From an uncultured Draconibacterium sp. (GTDB lineage: Bacteria; Bacteroidota; Bacteroidia; Bacteroidales; Prolixibacteraceae): 64,000 nt of DNA. The notes below the pieces were generated by a model. That model worked only from the letters and a program-made list of their open reading frames with translations. It did not search any database and was not told the origin of the DNA. The position numbers were made by a program, and so were the translations under genes. The DNA is taken from positions 2,762,501 through 2,826,500 of the forward strand of contig NZ_OY781365.1 in the NCBI RefSeq assembly GCF_963676815.1, written 5' to 3'. Of the stretch, positions 9,773 through 18,069 are shown one piece after another (the stretch's first letter is position 1; each line of letters starts with the position of its first letter).

Positions 9773-10480
9773 TCAATCTTTCAACACTTTTGCAACCACA
9801 ACTACTCGTGTTGCCATCTGAAAACCATGCTGTTTCAACGCCTTTTCAATTTCCGGAATTTGCTGTTTCAGCTCATTATATTCAGGTTTGTCTTTAACCT
9901 GATTGAGCATTTCTGTAAGTTTTTCTTTACGTTCGGTAATTTCTTCAGGGCTTGGTTCCTGATGGGGTTTTTGCTGGTTAAAAGTTTCACATATTTTTAG
10001 TCCTGCTTTTTCAATATGGTGGAGAATTTCTTCTCGTGTAAACGTTTCGTTGTGGCAAACACCGTTTAGCCGGTCAATCGTACTTCTGAAATGGTGCATG
10101 CTTTTGTGAACTTCCTGCGCTGAATTCAGGTTGTTGCTAAACAGTTCGTTTATAATAATCCAGCCACCTGGTTTTACAACGCGCTGCATTTCTTTAAAAG
10201 TTTGTTGCACATCGGGTAAATGGTGCATGGCCATTGAAATACTTGCTGCATCAAAAGTTGAATCAGGGAATTCCAGTTGCCCGCCGGTCATACTTTTAAA
10301 TTCTGCATCAGGATGAGCTTTTGCCGCTTCTTCAAGCGAAGGCATGTCCGGATCAATTCCAGTGAATCTTGTGTGCTTAAATGTCTCTTTTAGAACCGTA
10401 ATAAAACTTCCGCTGCCTGTTCCAACATCTAGCAGCGTATGTACTGTTTTATCCTGAAAGAACTGTTGTAATTGTTTCAT
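9773..10480 (-). CDS. Class I SAM-dependent methyltransferase
   Basis: 235 residues with the class I methyltransferase order. Motif I is LLDVGTGSGSFITVL (about 16-30), the acidic residue ending strand 2 is in FTGIDPDMPSLEEA, and post-motif regions FDAASISMAMHHLPD and VVKPGGWIIINELF follow. The C-terminal 80 residues are helical and charged (TEMLNQVKDKPEYNELKQQ). The best general match is the UbiE/COQ5-like Methyltransf_11 group; the substrate cannot be read from sequence. Its start codon shares one base with the stop of the upstream TSUP gene (TAATG), so the two are translationally coupled. Confidence 0.85.
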   Translation of the reverse strand: MKQLQQFFQDKTVHTLLDVGTGSGSFITVLKETFKHTRFTGIDPDMPSLEEAAKAHPDAEFKSMTGGQLEFPDSTFDAASISMAMHHLPDVQQTFKEMQRVVKPGGWIIINELFSNNLNSAQEVHKSMHHFRSTIDRLNGVCHNETFTREEILHHIEKAGLKICETFNQQKPHQEPSPEEITERKEKLTEMLNQVKDKPEYNELKQQIPEIEKALKQHGFQMATRVVVVAKVLKD

Positions 10481-11226
10481 TAAATTAAGAGTAAAAATGC
10501 CGAAAGGGCAGTTACGATTATTACAGCGGTTCGATATAATTTATCAGATATTTTCTGTACCAGTTTAATGCCGGCAAATGCCCCGATAGCGATGGCGGGC
10601 AGAAGCATTAAATCCAGTGTTAAGGTATTCCAGTTAATGGTTTTCCAAACGAAAATGTGCAAGGGAAATTTCGAGAAATTAACAATGAGAAAAAACCAAG
10701 CGCCGGTGCCGATAAAACTGTTTTTGGGTAAATGCATTGCCAATAAATAAATGGCAAAGATGGGGCCTGCCACATTGCCAATCATTGTTGCAAAACCACC
10801 TAAAACACCCATCATTGCTGAAAACCACCAGGTATCGGGAAAAAGATTTTGTCCTTTTTTGCGGTCGCGCCACAGCATAAGCCCTATACACAGAAAAACC
10901 AAAATGGCAATAATGTTTTTAAACCAGGTGTCGTTTACTACTTCGCCAACCCACAGTGCAATGCCAATTCCCAAAAAGGCCCACGGGAGTAATTTCCACA
11001 GGTATTTCCATTCGGCATGACGATGATAGTAGCCAACGCCAAACAAATCGGCCATCATTAACATGGGGAGTAGAATTCCGGTGGAGGCTTTTCCTCCAAA
11101 AATTAATGCCAGAGTTGGTACTACCAGCATTGAAACTCCGGGCACACCAACTTTCGACATGCCAATTAGCATGCCACACACAGCCAACAGAGCCCATTGT
11201 AGAATTGAAAAGTCAAGTTCGAGCAT
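10480..11226 (-). CDS. TSUP (TauE/SafE) membrane exporter or permease
   Basis: 248 residues with about seven or eight membrane segments. It has the glycine-rich N-terminal motif of the TauE/SafE family (LAVCGMLIGMSKVGVPGVSML) and its repeat in the second half (MMGVLGGFATMIGNVAGPIFAIYLL). Family members move sulfite, sulfoacetate, thiosulfate or other organic acids across the inner membrane; the substrate here is unknown. The TAATG junction with the downstream methyltransferase gene shows an operon, so the methyltransferase may act on a related sulfur compound (inference). Confidence 0.85.
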   Translation of the reverse strand: MLELDFSILQWALLAVCGMLIGMSKVGVPGVSMLVVPTLALIFGGKASTGILLPMLMMADLFGVGYYHRHAEWKYLWKLLPWAFLGIGIALWVGEVVNDTWFKNIIAILVFLCIGLMLWRDRKKGQNLFPDTWWFSAMMGVLGGFATMIGNVAGPIFAIYLLAMHLPKNSFIGTGAWFFLIVNFSKFPLHIFVWKTINWNTLTLDLMLLPAIAIGAFAGIKLVQKISDKLYRTAVIIVTALSAFLLLI

Positions 11227-11535
11227 AGTAAAAAAAGATAAGCCGCTAATGTACTAATTACCTGAGTTATTTTTGTATTGAAATGTGGTTAATACAAGTA
11301 AGCAGGGGATAAAAAGAAAAGGCCCCGCGCTTGCGGGACCAGTCTAGCTAACAATTCGAAGGTAAACCCTACCTTCTCAAAAACAAAAAACAAAAACCAT
11401 GTTAAGGTCAAGCCTTATATTTTTGTGGATATACTTTTTGTCAACATATCCAGCCATGTAGATATATGCAAAGTGTGTGCCATGTATTTCACGAAACCAG
11501 CACTTTAACCTCTGTTAACGTGCATGTGAAAAAAC
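11227..11535. other. Gap with a long 3' untranslated region or small RNA, minus strand
   Basis: The 309-bp gap between the TSUP start and the DUF1232 stop holds no convincing gene. Read on the minus strand it contains a 7-bp hairpin (GAAGGTA/TACCTTC at 11358-11376) and then a GC-rich terminator at 11310-11340, about 200 nt after the DUF1232 stop. Between them is a seven-codon mini-frame reading MVFVFCF, near 11400. The stretch could be a long 3' tail of the dusB-DUF1232 transcript or a separate small RNA. Confidence 0.5.
11310..11340 (-). terminator. Intrinsic terminator (minus strand) about 200 nt past DUF1232
   Basis: On the minus strand GGTCCCGC pairs with GCGGGGCC around an AAGC loop (8 bp, one wobble), followed by TTTTCTTTTTA. 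It most likely ends the dusB-DUF1232 transcript. Confidence 0.75.
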
Positions 11536-11916
11536 CTAAAAAGTCTTATTGTCAATTTCTTTGAGTTCGTCGGGATTGACTTCTCCAAACCAATCGTTGA
11601 GTTTTTCGCGTGCTTTGGCTTTAATTTCGGGGGTAATACTTCCTGCCACCGCCGAGAGGGTGAAAAGCAGTACGCCCAAATCGTCGCTGAAGCCGATCAA
11701 TGGAGTGAGGTCGACAATGGCATCGGTGGGTAGTATAAAATACCCGAGCGCTGCTGCAATGCTGAGCTTTGTTTTCAGGCCAACACTTTTGTCTTCGAAA
11801 GTGTAGTAAAGCAACAAAACAGCATAAACAACCTTTGCTCCGGCAGTTTTGCCAAACTTTTTAAGCTTTTCCCACAGCGATTGTTCGGTGAAATATTTGG
11901 AATATTTGTCGTCCAT
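11536..11916 (-). CDS. DUF1232 (YkvA-like) small membrane protein
   Basis: 126 residues. The central 40 residues carry the DUF1232 signature: the segment KTKLSIAAALGYFILPTDAI followed by DLTPLIGFSDDLGVL, which combines a hydrophobic helix with the Pro-Asp motif of the family. The N-terminal part has another hydrophobic helix (KVVYAVLLLYYTF), and the tail is charged. Its function is unknown throughout the family. It starts 7 nt after dusB on the same strand and is probably co-transcribed with it. Confidence 0.85.
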   Translation of the reverse strand: MDDKYSKYFTEQSLWEKLKKFGKTAGAKVVYAVLLLYYTFEDKSVGLKTKLSIAAALGYFILPTDAIVDLTPLIGFSDDLGVLLFTLSAVAGSITPEIKAKAREKLNDWFGEVNPDELKEIDNKTF

Positions 11917-11923
11917 AATTATT

Positions 11924-12937
11924 CTATTTTAAGCTAGCCGTTGAAAAATCGAGCTGAAAAGTGCCGTATTGTCCGATTATCTTTTCAAGTATTGAATGTA
12001 CCTCGTCATTTGTTTCAGCACGCAGCAACTGAATTTTTAGATCCCTGAAATTCGGTAATCCCGGGAAATATTTGGCAAAGTGGCGGCGCATCATCAAAAT
12101 TCCGGATCGTTCGTTATCGCGCCATTCTAAATTTAAACGAAGTTGCTCTTTTAATGTTTCCACTACATCGTTAACCGTTGGTTGTGGAAGTTCTTCCCCG
12201 GTTTGCAAATAATGTTTCACCTCGCGGAATAACCATGGCCGGCCAATGGCGCCGCGACCAATCATTAAGGCATCTACGCCCGTTTCATCAAGCAGCTGTT
12301 TGGCTTTCTTTCCGCTGTTAATATCGCCGTTACCAATAATTGGTATATGTATTTTCGGATTATTTTTTACTTCTCCTATCAATGTCCAGTCGGCTTCGCC
12401 GGTATACAATTGTTCGCGCGTGCGTCCGTGAATGGCGAGTGCCTCAATTCCTGCGTCCTGCAGTCGTTCGGCAACATCAACAATTGGTAAATTCCCGGCC
12501 GACCAACCCAAACGTGTTTTTGCGGTAACCGGTGTTTTTACCGCTTTTACAATTTCGGCCGTCATCTTTTGCATCTTATCAATGTCTTTTAGCATTGCCG
12601 ATCCGGCACCATGTCGCACAATTTTTTTCATTGGGCAACCGTAATTGATGTCGATAAAATCGGGTTCAAACTCTTCAGCGACCTGGGCTGCCCGCACCAT
12701 CGAATCAATGTTGTGTCCATAAATCTGAATCGCTACCGGGCGATCGAAATCAAACAAATGCATTTTTTGTTTGGTTTTTTCTACATCGCGTACCAGTGCC
12801 TCCGACGATACAAACTCGGTGTACATCACATCGGCACCAAATTTTTTGCACATCATCCTAAACGACTTGTAGGTGACATCTTCCATCGGTGCCAAAAAAA
12901 GAGGAATTCCCTCCAACTCTATATTGCCAATCTTCAT
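11924..12937 (-). CDS. dusB: tRNA-dihydrouridine synthase DusB
   Basis: FMN-dependent enzyme that reduces uridines in the tRNA D-loop using NADPH. It has the TIM-barrel opening PLFLAPMEDVTYKSFRMMC, the catalytic cysteine in INYGCPMKKIVRHGAGSAML, the flavin and RNA contacts TAKTRLGW and AIHGRTREQLYTGEADW, the phosphate-binding IIGNGDINS, and GVDALMIGRGAIGRPWLFRE. The start MKIGNIELEG matches the usual DusB N-terminus and lies 5 nt after AGGGG; alternative ATGs at 12940 and 12961 would add 1 or 8 residues. It precedes DUF1232 on the same strand. Confidence 0.93.
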   Translation of the reverse strand: MKIGNIELEGIPLFLAPMEDVTYKSFRMMCKKFGADVMYTEFVSSEALVRDVEKTKQKMHLFDFDRPVAIQIYGHNIDSMVRAAQVAEEFEPDFIDINYGCPMKKIVRHGAGSAMLKDIDKMQKMTAEIVKAVKTPVTAKTRLGWSAGNLPIVDVAERLQDAGIEALAIHGRTREQLYTGEADWTLIGEVKNNPKIHIPIIGNGDINSGKKAKQLLDETGVDALMIGRGAIGRPWLFREVKHYLQTGEELPQPTVNDVVETLKEQLRLNLEWRDNERSGILMMRRHFAKYFPGLPNFRDLKIQLLRAETNDEVHSILEKIIGQYGTFQLDFSTASLK

Positions 12938-12994
12938 CATTTCCCCTGAAAATTGCTGCAAAAATAACCAAAATTATTTTGGATTGAATTTGGC

Positions 12995-14185
12995 TTAAAT
13001 CAGCCGTTTAACTTTTGAGTTTGGCGTAAGTTTCATGATTTTGAAATCGATACCCGAAATGAGATTTACACCGGGGTTTTTGCCTTTTTCGAACGAGCCA
13101 AAAGTGTCATTAATATTTAACGCTTTTGCACCGTTTACAGTAGACCAGTCAAGCAGTTCCTCCAAAGAAATATCCGGAAAATTTTGTTGTATGGTTAGCA
13201 TTTCCTGCAAAATCGAAAGTTCGGAGTTTGATGCCAGACTGTCGGTTCCCAAGCAAATTCGCAGCCTTTCTTCGCGAAATAGATTCACCGGTGGCAGCTC
13301 ATTTCCGATGTGGAGATTGGAGTTAGGACACAAAACAAAAAACGTGTTTTGAAGCTTCCTGTATTTTTTCAATGCCTCAATATCTTGTTTTTGGGTGTGG
13401 GTATTATGTACCAGTAAAAGCTGATTTTCTTTTGGTAAGTAATGAAGCACGGATTGAAGCGATGATTTACCTGTTGGTTTCCAGTGTGTGGTGTCAAGAT
13501 TGAGGTTGTTGATGAAATGCTTTGAGATGTCACTTTCATCCGATAAAAAGAATTCCGTTTCAGCTTTACTCTCCTGGTTATGAATGGAAAATACATTGCC
13601 GTTTTTCTCAGCTTCTTTCAGAACTTTTCCGAACAATTCATGCGAAACAGAATAAGGCGAATGAGGAACGATCGAAGCAGAAAGATTTGCTTTTTCAAAC
13701 GAATCAAGTACTTCTTCTGCTTTTGAAAAAGCCCGCTCAGCCCGCGACGGATGAAACCCAAAAACCTCAACAAAAGTATGGAAATAGTTCTTGCTTTTTT
13801 GTTTTATAGCCAGCGAAATGTCAGAATTGGAAACATCGGCAATAGCAGCAATTCCTGCTGCCCACATCTTGCGGTCGGCTACTTGCATCGCCTTTTCTTT
13901 GTTACCCGGTTCGTTCCTTAACAAGTTAATTTCTCTAAGGAAGCTGCTAAAACCTATATGCTTTTCAATTTTGTTTTGTAAATGAGACAGTTCTAAATGG
14001 CAATGGGCGTTTACAAATCCGGGGACCAGGATGCCACTGTAAAACTCCACTCCGGCTTCTTCGCAAAATGAATCGCTCCGATCAAGGATGTCGATGATTG
14101 TCCCTTCATCGCTGCAAACTAAAATTCCGTTTTTTAGTGGCGAACCAGTTCCGGGGAAGACGTATGTGGCGGCGATTTTTCTCAC
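12995..14185 (-). CDS. Amidohydrolase-superfamily deaminase-like hydrolase
   Basis: 396 residues of the metal-dependent amidohydrolase superfamily. The first metal pair is in FVNAHCHLELSHL (His61, His63). Further ligands are expected in VPHSPYSVS, IHNQESKAETEFF and LLVHNTHT, and the last aspartate is in CLGTDSLASN. The closest groups are the chlorohydrolase and S-adenosylhomocysteine or methylthioadenosine deaminase family and the aminodeoxyfutalosine deaminases of menaquinone synthesis. No other futalosine-pathway gene is nearby, so the substrate is open. It lies 11 nt downstream of the DUF4296 gene and probably forms an operon with it. Confidence 0.82.
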   Translation of the reverse strand: MRKIAATYVFPGTGSPLKNGILVCSDEGTIIDILDRSDSFCEEAGVEFYSGILVPGFVNAHCHLELSHLQNKIEKHIGFSSFLREINLLRNEPGNKEKAMQVADRKMWAAGIAAIADVSNSDISLAIKQKSKNYFHTFVEVFGFHPSRAERAFSKAEEVLDSFEKANLSASIVPHSPYSVSHELFGKVLKEAEKNGNVFSIHNQESKAETEFFLSDESDISKHFINNLNLDTTHWKPTGKSSLQSVLHYLPKENQLLLVHNTHTQKQDIEALKKYRKLQNTFFVLCPNSNLHIGNELPPVNLFREERLRICLGTDSLASNSELSILQEMLTIQQNFPDISLEELLDWSTVNGAKALNINDTFGSFEKGKNPGVNLISGIDFKIMKLTPNSKVKRLI

Positions 14186-14196
14186 CTTGCAGTTAA

Positions 14197-14580
14197 TTAT
14201 TCCTCTTCTTCAAATTGCAGCAATTCATCTTTTCGTCCCGATCGCTCCTGCTCCAATTCACTCAGACGGCTCATCACTTTTCGGTACATTTTTTCGAAGT
14301 CTTTAGGAAAACTCTCATAATAAATCAGCGATCGTTCAAACACTGAATCCGGCACTTCGTATTTGTCCAAAACAGAATAATAGAAATTTTCTGTCCGGTT
14401 GTTTAACATTATCGAGTCGTATCTGAAATGGTTAAAAGCAGCATCTGCCAGATGCACGTCAACCAGCATGTCAATCATCTTTTTCTCTTTAATCAGATGC
14501 TCGGGTTTGGGTATAATCTCGTTTTCGCAGGCAGTGATTGCCAGTGCGAGAGTAAATAATATTAAAAAGGCCTTTTTCAT
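14197..14580 (-). CDS. DUF4296 lipoprotein
   Basis: 127 residues. A short signal peptide ends in the lipobox ITAC (Cys18). The DUF4296 domain follows, with its typical start PKPEHLIKEKKMIDMLVDVHLADAAF and the mid segment NFYYSVLDKYEVPDSVFERSLIYY (shown here only in part as a pattern of long amphipathic helices). The family is confined to Bacteroidota and its function is unknown. It is followed by the amidohydrolase. The start codon lies inside a perfect 15-bp palindrome (14579-14593). Confidence 0.88.
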   Translation of the reverse strand: MKKAFLILFTLALAITACENEIIPKPEHLIKEKKMIDMLVDVHLADAAFNHFRYDSIMLNNRTENFYYSVLDKYEVPDSVFERSLIYYESFPKDFEKMYRKVMSRLSELEQERSGRKDELLQFEEEE

Positions 14581-14675
14581 TTGGCTGCCAAATTATAAAT
14601 AGTAATATCGTTTATCAAAAAAAGGTCGTTAAAAAAGCTTATTTGTGCTGTTTTATAAACTGTACGCAATTTTTT

Positions 14676-16034
14676 TTATGCGAATATGGTTTTGAACACC
14701 TCCTCCACACGGCTTACTTTAACAATGTCTATCTTAAATTTCGAAGCATCAAAACCTTTATTCAGCGTTGGCACATAAATGCGCGAGAATCCCAGTTTTG
14801 CAGCTTCGGCAATACGTTGTTCAATACGGCTTACGGCGCGTATCTCTCCGGTTAATCCAACTTCTCCGGCAAAACATATTTTGTGGTTAATGGCAATATC
14901 GATGTTCGACGATAAGATGGAACAGATTACAGCTAAATCGGTTGCCGGATCATTGATTTTTAATCCGCCCGCAATATTCAGGAAAACGTCTTTTGCAATG
15001 AGTTTAAAACCCGCCCGTTTTTCGAGTACCGCCAGAAGCATGTTCAAACGGCGTAAATCAAAACCGGTTGATGAACGTTGCGGCGTTCCGTAAGCAGCCG
15101 AGCTTACCAGCGCCTGAATTTCAATTAGGAAAGGTCGCACACCTTCAATAGTTGCAGCAATAGCGGTGCCGCTCACATCGTCGCTTACTTTTGAAATTAG
15201 TTGCTCGGATGGATTGGTGATTTCGCGCAAACCGTCGCTGCGCATTTCAAAAATGCCAAGCTCGTTAGTGGAGCCAAAGCGGTTTTTATTCGAGCGCAAA
15301 ATGCGGTACATATAATTGGTGTCGCCTTCAAACTGCAAAACGGTGTCAACCATGTGTTCCAGCACTTTTGGTCCGGCCAGGCTGCCTTCTTTTGTAATGT
15401 GCCCGATCAGTACCACGGCAATATGATTTTTCTTCGCAAATTTCAAAATTGCCGATGTGCACTCGCGCACCTGACCAACCGAGCCGGGTGATGATTCGAT
15501 AAGTTCGGTTGAGATGGTTTGAATGGAGTCGATGATCAGCAACTCCGGTTTTGCCTGCTCGCTTTGCGCAATAATATGTTCCAGCGAAGTTTCGCTTAAA
15601 AACAGGCAGTTGCTTTGGGTGTTGCTCAAACGTTCGGCGCGCAATTTTATCTGTTGCAGGCTTTCCTCGCCCGAAATGTAAAGTATCTTTTTCCCGTTTA
15701 ATCCAAGTGCAAGCTGAAGTGCCAGTGTTGATTTTCCAATTCCGGGATCGCCACCCAGAAGTATTAGCGAGCCGGGAACGATTCCGCCGCCCAAAACACG
15801 GTTGAATTCTTCAATGCCCACCGAAATGCGCTGAGTTCTGGCCATTTCGATATTTTCGAGCGTGATGGGTTGGTTTCCCGAAATCTGCACCGAAAGTTTT
15901 CCGGTAGATTGTTTCTTTTCTACAATCTCCTCAACGTAGGTGTTCCACTCGTTGCAGGTAGAACATTTACCCAACCACTTGGGAGATTGTGCCCCGCAGT
16001 TCTGGCAGGTGTATATGGTTTTTGTTTTTGCCAT
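14676..16034 (-). CDS. radA: DNA repair ATPase RadA
   Basis: 452 residues from the ATG at 16034, chosen because the protein then begins MAKTKTIYTCQNCG as in other RadA proteins; an ATG 39 nt upstream is in frame but adds an unrelated tail. It has an N-terminal zinc ribbon (Cys10, 13, 24, 27), a RecA-like ATPase with Walker A GGDPGIGKSTLAL and the RadA-specific KNRFGSTNELGIF motif, and a Lon-protease-like C-terminal domain (from about 270). RadA is a branch-migration helicase in recombinational repair. It lies 65 nt after rfaE2 on the same strand and may share its transcript. Confidence 0.95.
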   Translation of the reverse strand: MAKTKTIYTCQNCGAQSPKWLGKCSTCNEWNTYVEEIVEKKQSTGKLSVQISGNQPITLENIEMARTQRISVGIEEFNRVLGGGIVPGSLILLGGDPGIGKSTLALQLALGLNGKKILYISGEESLQQIKLRAERLSNTQSNCLFLSETSLEHIIAQSEQAKPELLIIDSIQTISTELIESSPGSVGQVRECTSAILKFAKKNHIAVVLIGHITKEGSLAGPKVLEHMVDTVLQFEGDTNYMYRILRSNKNRFGSTNELGIFEMRSDGLREITNPSEQLISKVSDDVSGTAIAATIEGVRPFLIEIQALVSSAAYGTPQRSSTGFDLRRLNMLLAVLEKRAGFKLIAKDVFLNIAGGLKINDPATDLAVICSILSSNIDIAINHKICFAGEVGLTGEIRAVSRIEQRIAEAAKLGFSRIYVPTLNKGFDASKFKIDIVKVSRVEEVFKTIFA

Positions 16035-16099
16035 TCTGTAAACTACTTTGTTTGTGAGATAAGCTAACCACAAAGAACACTAAGGTTTTTCAAAGTTTC

Positions 16100-16597
16100 T
16101 CAAAGATTTTTAATTCTGTCTATTATTTCGCTGGTTGAAATTCCTTCAATCAACTCCAGTGTTTCCACTTTTCCGCCGTTGTTTAATACGGTATCGTGGC
16201 CGGCAATTTCATGAATTTCGTATTGTGCTCCTTTTACCAAAACATCGGGAATAATTTTTGCAATAATCTCTGCCGGTGTTTCTTCATCAAAAAGAATTAC
16301 AGCATCAACACACTCAAAAGCGGCCAGAATTTCGGCACGTGCCTGTTCATTTAGGATTGGTCGTTTTTCGCCTTTTAATAGTTTTACCGAAACATCGGAG
16401 TTTAATCCAACAATCAATTTGGTGCCAAATGCTGCCGATTTATGCAGCGAATCAACGTGTCCGTTATGAATCAGATCGAAACATCCGTTGGTGAAAACGA
16501 TGGTGTTATTGCTTCCTTTCCAAATGGATAGAAGTGGATAAAATGATTCAAAATCACGAAATATTTTCGATTTAGATAATAGATTCATATCTGTCAA
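16100..16597 (-). CDS. rfaE2: D-glycero-beta-D-manno-heptose 1-phosphate adenylyltransferase
   Basis: 165 residues, a stand-alone version of the C-terminal half of HldE. It transfers AMP to heptose 1-phosphate to make ADP-heptose for the LPS core. The nucleotidyltransferase signature FTNGCFDLIHNGHVDSLHKS carries the HxGH active-site motif, and LIVGLNSDVSVKLLKG and RAEILAAFECVD follow in the family order. An internal Met4 could be the start. The partner kinase RfaE1 is not in the window. Confidence 0.9.
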   Translation of the reverse strand: MTDMNLLSKSKIFRDFESFYPLLSIWKGSNNTIVFTNGCFDLIHNGHVDSLHKSAAFGTKLIVGLNSDVSVKLLKGEKRPILNEQARAEILAAFECVDAVILFDEETPAEIIAKIIPDVLVKGAQYEIHEIAGHDTVLNNGGKVETLELIEGISTSEIIDRIKNL

Positions 16598-16655
16598 AAA
16601 TAGTGATTAATTCCTTTAAATTGGAATAAAACTCCGGAGGCATTGAAAGGGGAGC

Positions 16656-16690
16656 AAATAAAAAAACCTCGCAGTAAAAACTACGAGGTT
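16656..16690 (-). terminator. Intrinsic terminator of panC-panD (minus strand)
   Basis: AACCTCG at 16684-16690 pairs with CGAGGTT at 16665-16671 as read on the minus strand, with additional pairs in the loop, followed by a T-rich run at 16656-16664. It starts 22 nt past the panD stop. Confidence 0.85.
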
Positions 16691-16711
16691 CGTATTTATA
16701 TGTAACGTATA

Positions 16712-17062
16712 TTATACTACAGTATTCGTCTCGATATCGGGGAAGATCAAACTTGGCTTAAATGTTTTGGCTTCCTCGAAATCCATTAAGGCGTAAGAAA
16801 TGATAATTACCACGTCGCCAACCGCTACTTTACGTGCAGCCGGGCCGTTCAAACAAATGGTTCCCGATCCGCGTTCGCCCCTAATAACGTAAGTCTCCAA
16901 ACGCTCGCCGTTGTTAATATTAACAACCTGTACTTTTTCATTTTCAATAAGGTTTGCCGCATCCATCAAATCTTCGTCGATGGTAATACTTCCAACGTAT
17001 TGCAGGTTTGCCTCAGTAACGGTAACCTTGTGTATTTTCGATTTACAAACTTCAATTTGCAT
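16712..17062 (-). CDS. panD: Aspartate 1-decarboxylase
   Basis: 116 residues. It makes beta-alanine from aspartate for pantothenate and CoA synthesis. Self-cleavage is expected between Gly24 and Ser25 in LQYVGSITID, giving the pyruvoyl group. ICLNGPAARKVAVGDVVIIISY is the conserved core with the usual Asn and Ala residues. It is 19 nt downstream of panC, the ligase that uses its product, and is followed by a strong terminator. Confidence 0.96.
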   Translation of the reverse strand: MQIEVCKSKIHKVTVTEANLQYVGSITIDEDLMDAANLIENEKVQVVNINNGERLETYVIRGERGSGTICLNGPAARKVAVGDVVIIISYALMDFEEAKTFKPSLIFPDIETNTVV

Positions 17063-17081
17063 AACTATGCTTATTTCGGTC

Positions 17082-17918
17082 TTAAAAAACTATATTGTCA
17101 ATTAATCTGATCTTTCCGCAAAAAACAGCAATACACCCAACTTTTGTCGAATCTTCGTTCCAGTTTTTCACCGGTTGTAGCTGTTCGTCGTCAACGATCT
17201 CAAAATATTCAACATCAAGGAAGGGGTTCTTGTTTATTGTTTCTGTCACCCAATCCGTGATTTCTTGTACGGATTTCTGCGTCTTAAGTTCTTTGGCTTT
17301 AAACAAAGTCTCCGAAATTACGACCGCATTTTTCCGCTGTTCTTCCGTCAATAATTCATTTCGCGAGCTCATGGCCAAACCACTTTCTTCGCGAATAATG
17401 GCGCAAGGTACAATTTCCACAGGAAGTTGCAGTTGTTTCACCATATTTTTAATAATCGCCAATTGCTGGAAATCCTTTAATCCGAAGTAGGATTTAGTAG
17501 GTTTTACCATGTTGAAAAGCCGGCTAACCACTTGTGCTACACCGTTGAAGTGTCCCGGGCGATGTTTGCCTTCCATCACTTCTTCCAATTTTCCAAAGTT
17601 AAATTTACGTTTATCCGGTTCGGGGTAAACTTCTTTGGCATTGGGTGCAAAAACGATTGAACAACCTGTAGGCTCCAATAATTTCATATCGTTTTCGAGT
17701 GTGCGTGGATAACGTTCCAAATCGTTCGGATCGTTAAATTGGGTTGGATTTACAAAAATACTTACCACCACAACCGGATTTTCCGAAACGGCTTGTTTTA
17801 CCAACGAAATATGTCCTTGATGAAGCGCCCCCATTGTGGGTACAAAACCCACTGTTTTACCATCGGCAAGGCGCTGTATTTCAGTCTGTAACTCCTGTAC
17901 TGTACTAACCAGTTTCAT
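17082..17918 (-). CDS. panC: Pantothenate synthetase (pantoate-beta-alanine ligase)
   Basis: 278 residues, a normal length. It ligates pantoate to beta-alanine via pantoyl adenylate. The HIGH-like motif is in FVPTMGALHQGHISLVKQA, the ATP site continues in SIFVNPTQFNDPNDLERYPRT, and FGLKDFQQLAIIKNMV and LAMSSRNELL (KMSKS-like) follow. It is the first gene of a panC-panD operon and is divergent from the GT5 gene with 151 bp between them. Confidence 0.96.
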   Translation of the reverse strand: MKLVSTVQELQTEIQRLADGKTVGFVPTMGALHQGHISLVKQAVSENPVVVVSIFVNPTQFNDPNDLERYPRTLENDMKLLEPTGCSIVFAPNAKEVYPEPDKRKFNFGKLEEVMEGKHRPGHFNGVAQVVSRLFNMVKPTKSYFGLKDFQQLAIIKNMVKQLQLPVEIVPCAIIREESGLAMSSRNELLTEEQRKNAVVISETLFKAKELKTQKSVQEITDWVTETINKNPFLDVEYFEIVDDEQLQPVKNWNEDSTKVGCIAVFCGKIRLIDNIVF

Positions 17919-18007
17919 AGCTAAAAATTTGCGGCTGCAAAGTAAGTAATTTTAATTGTTAAAACAGCGAAAAAAGTAAGGATAGTGACTGAAACTAACC
18001 AACTTAT

Positions 18008-18038
18008 CTTGATAGTTCGGTTATTTTTATTATTTTTG
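18008..18038 (+). promoter_or_regulatory. Bacteroidota-type promoter for the GT5 gene
   Basis: CTTG at 18008-18011 and TATTTTTG at 18031-18038 are separated by exactly 19 bp, which matches the TTTG-N19-TAnnTTTG consensus of the primary Bacteroidota sigma factor. Transcription would start about 25 nt before the ATG at 18070. Confidence 0.6.
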
Positions 18039-18069
18039 CACACTGTTTTTTAACTGCACTTATTGGTTA

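Noticed and set aside
16100..17918. panC, panD, rfaE2 and radA as one operon
   Set aside because: A strong minus-strand terminator at 16656-16690 lies between panD and rfaE2.
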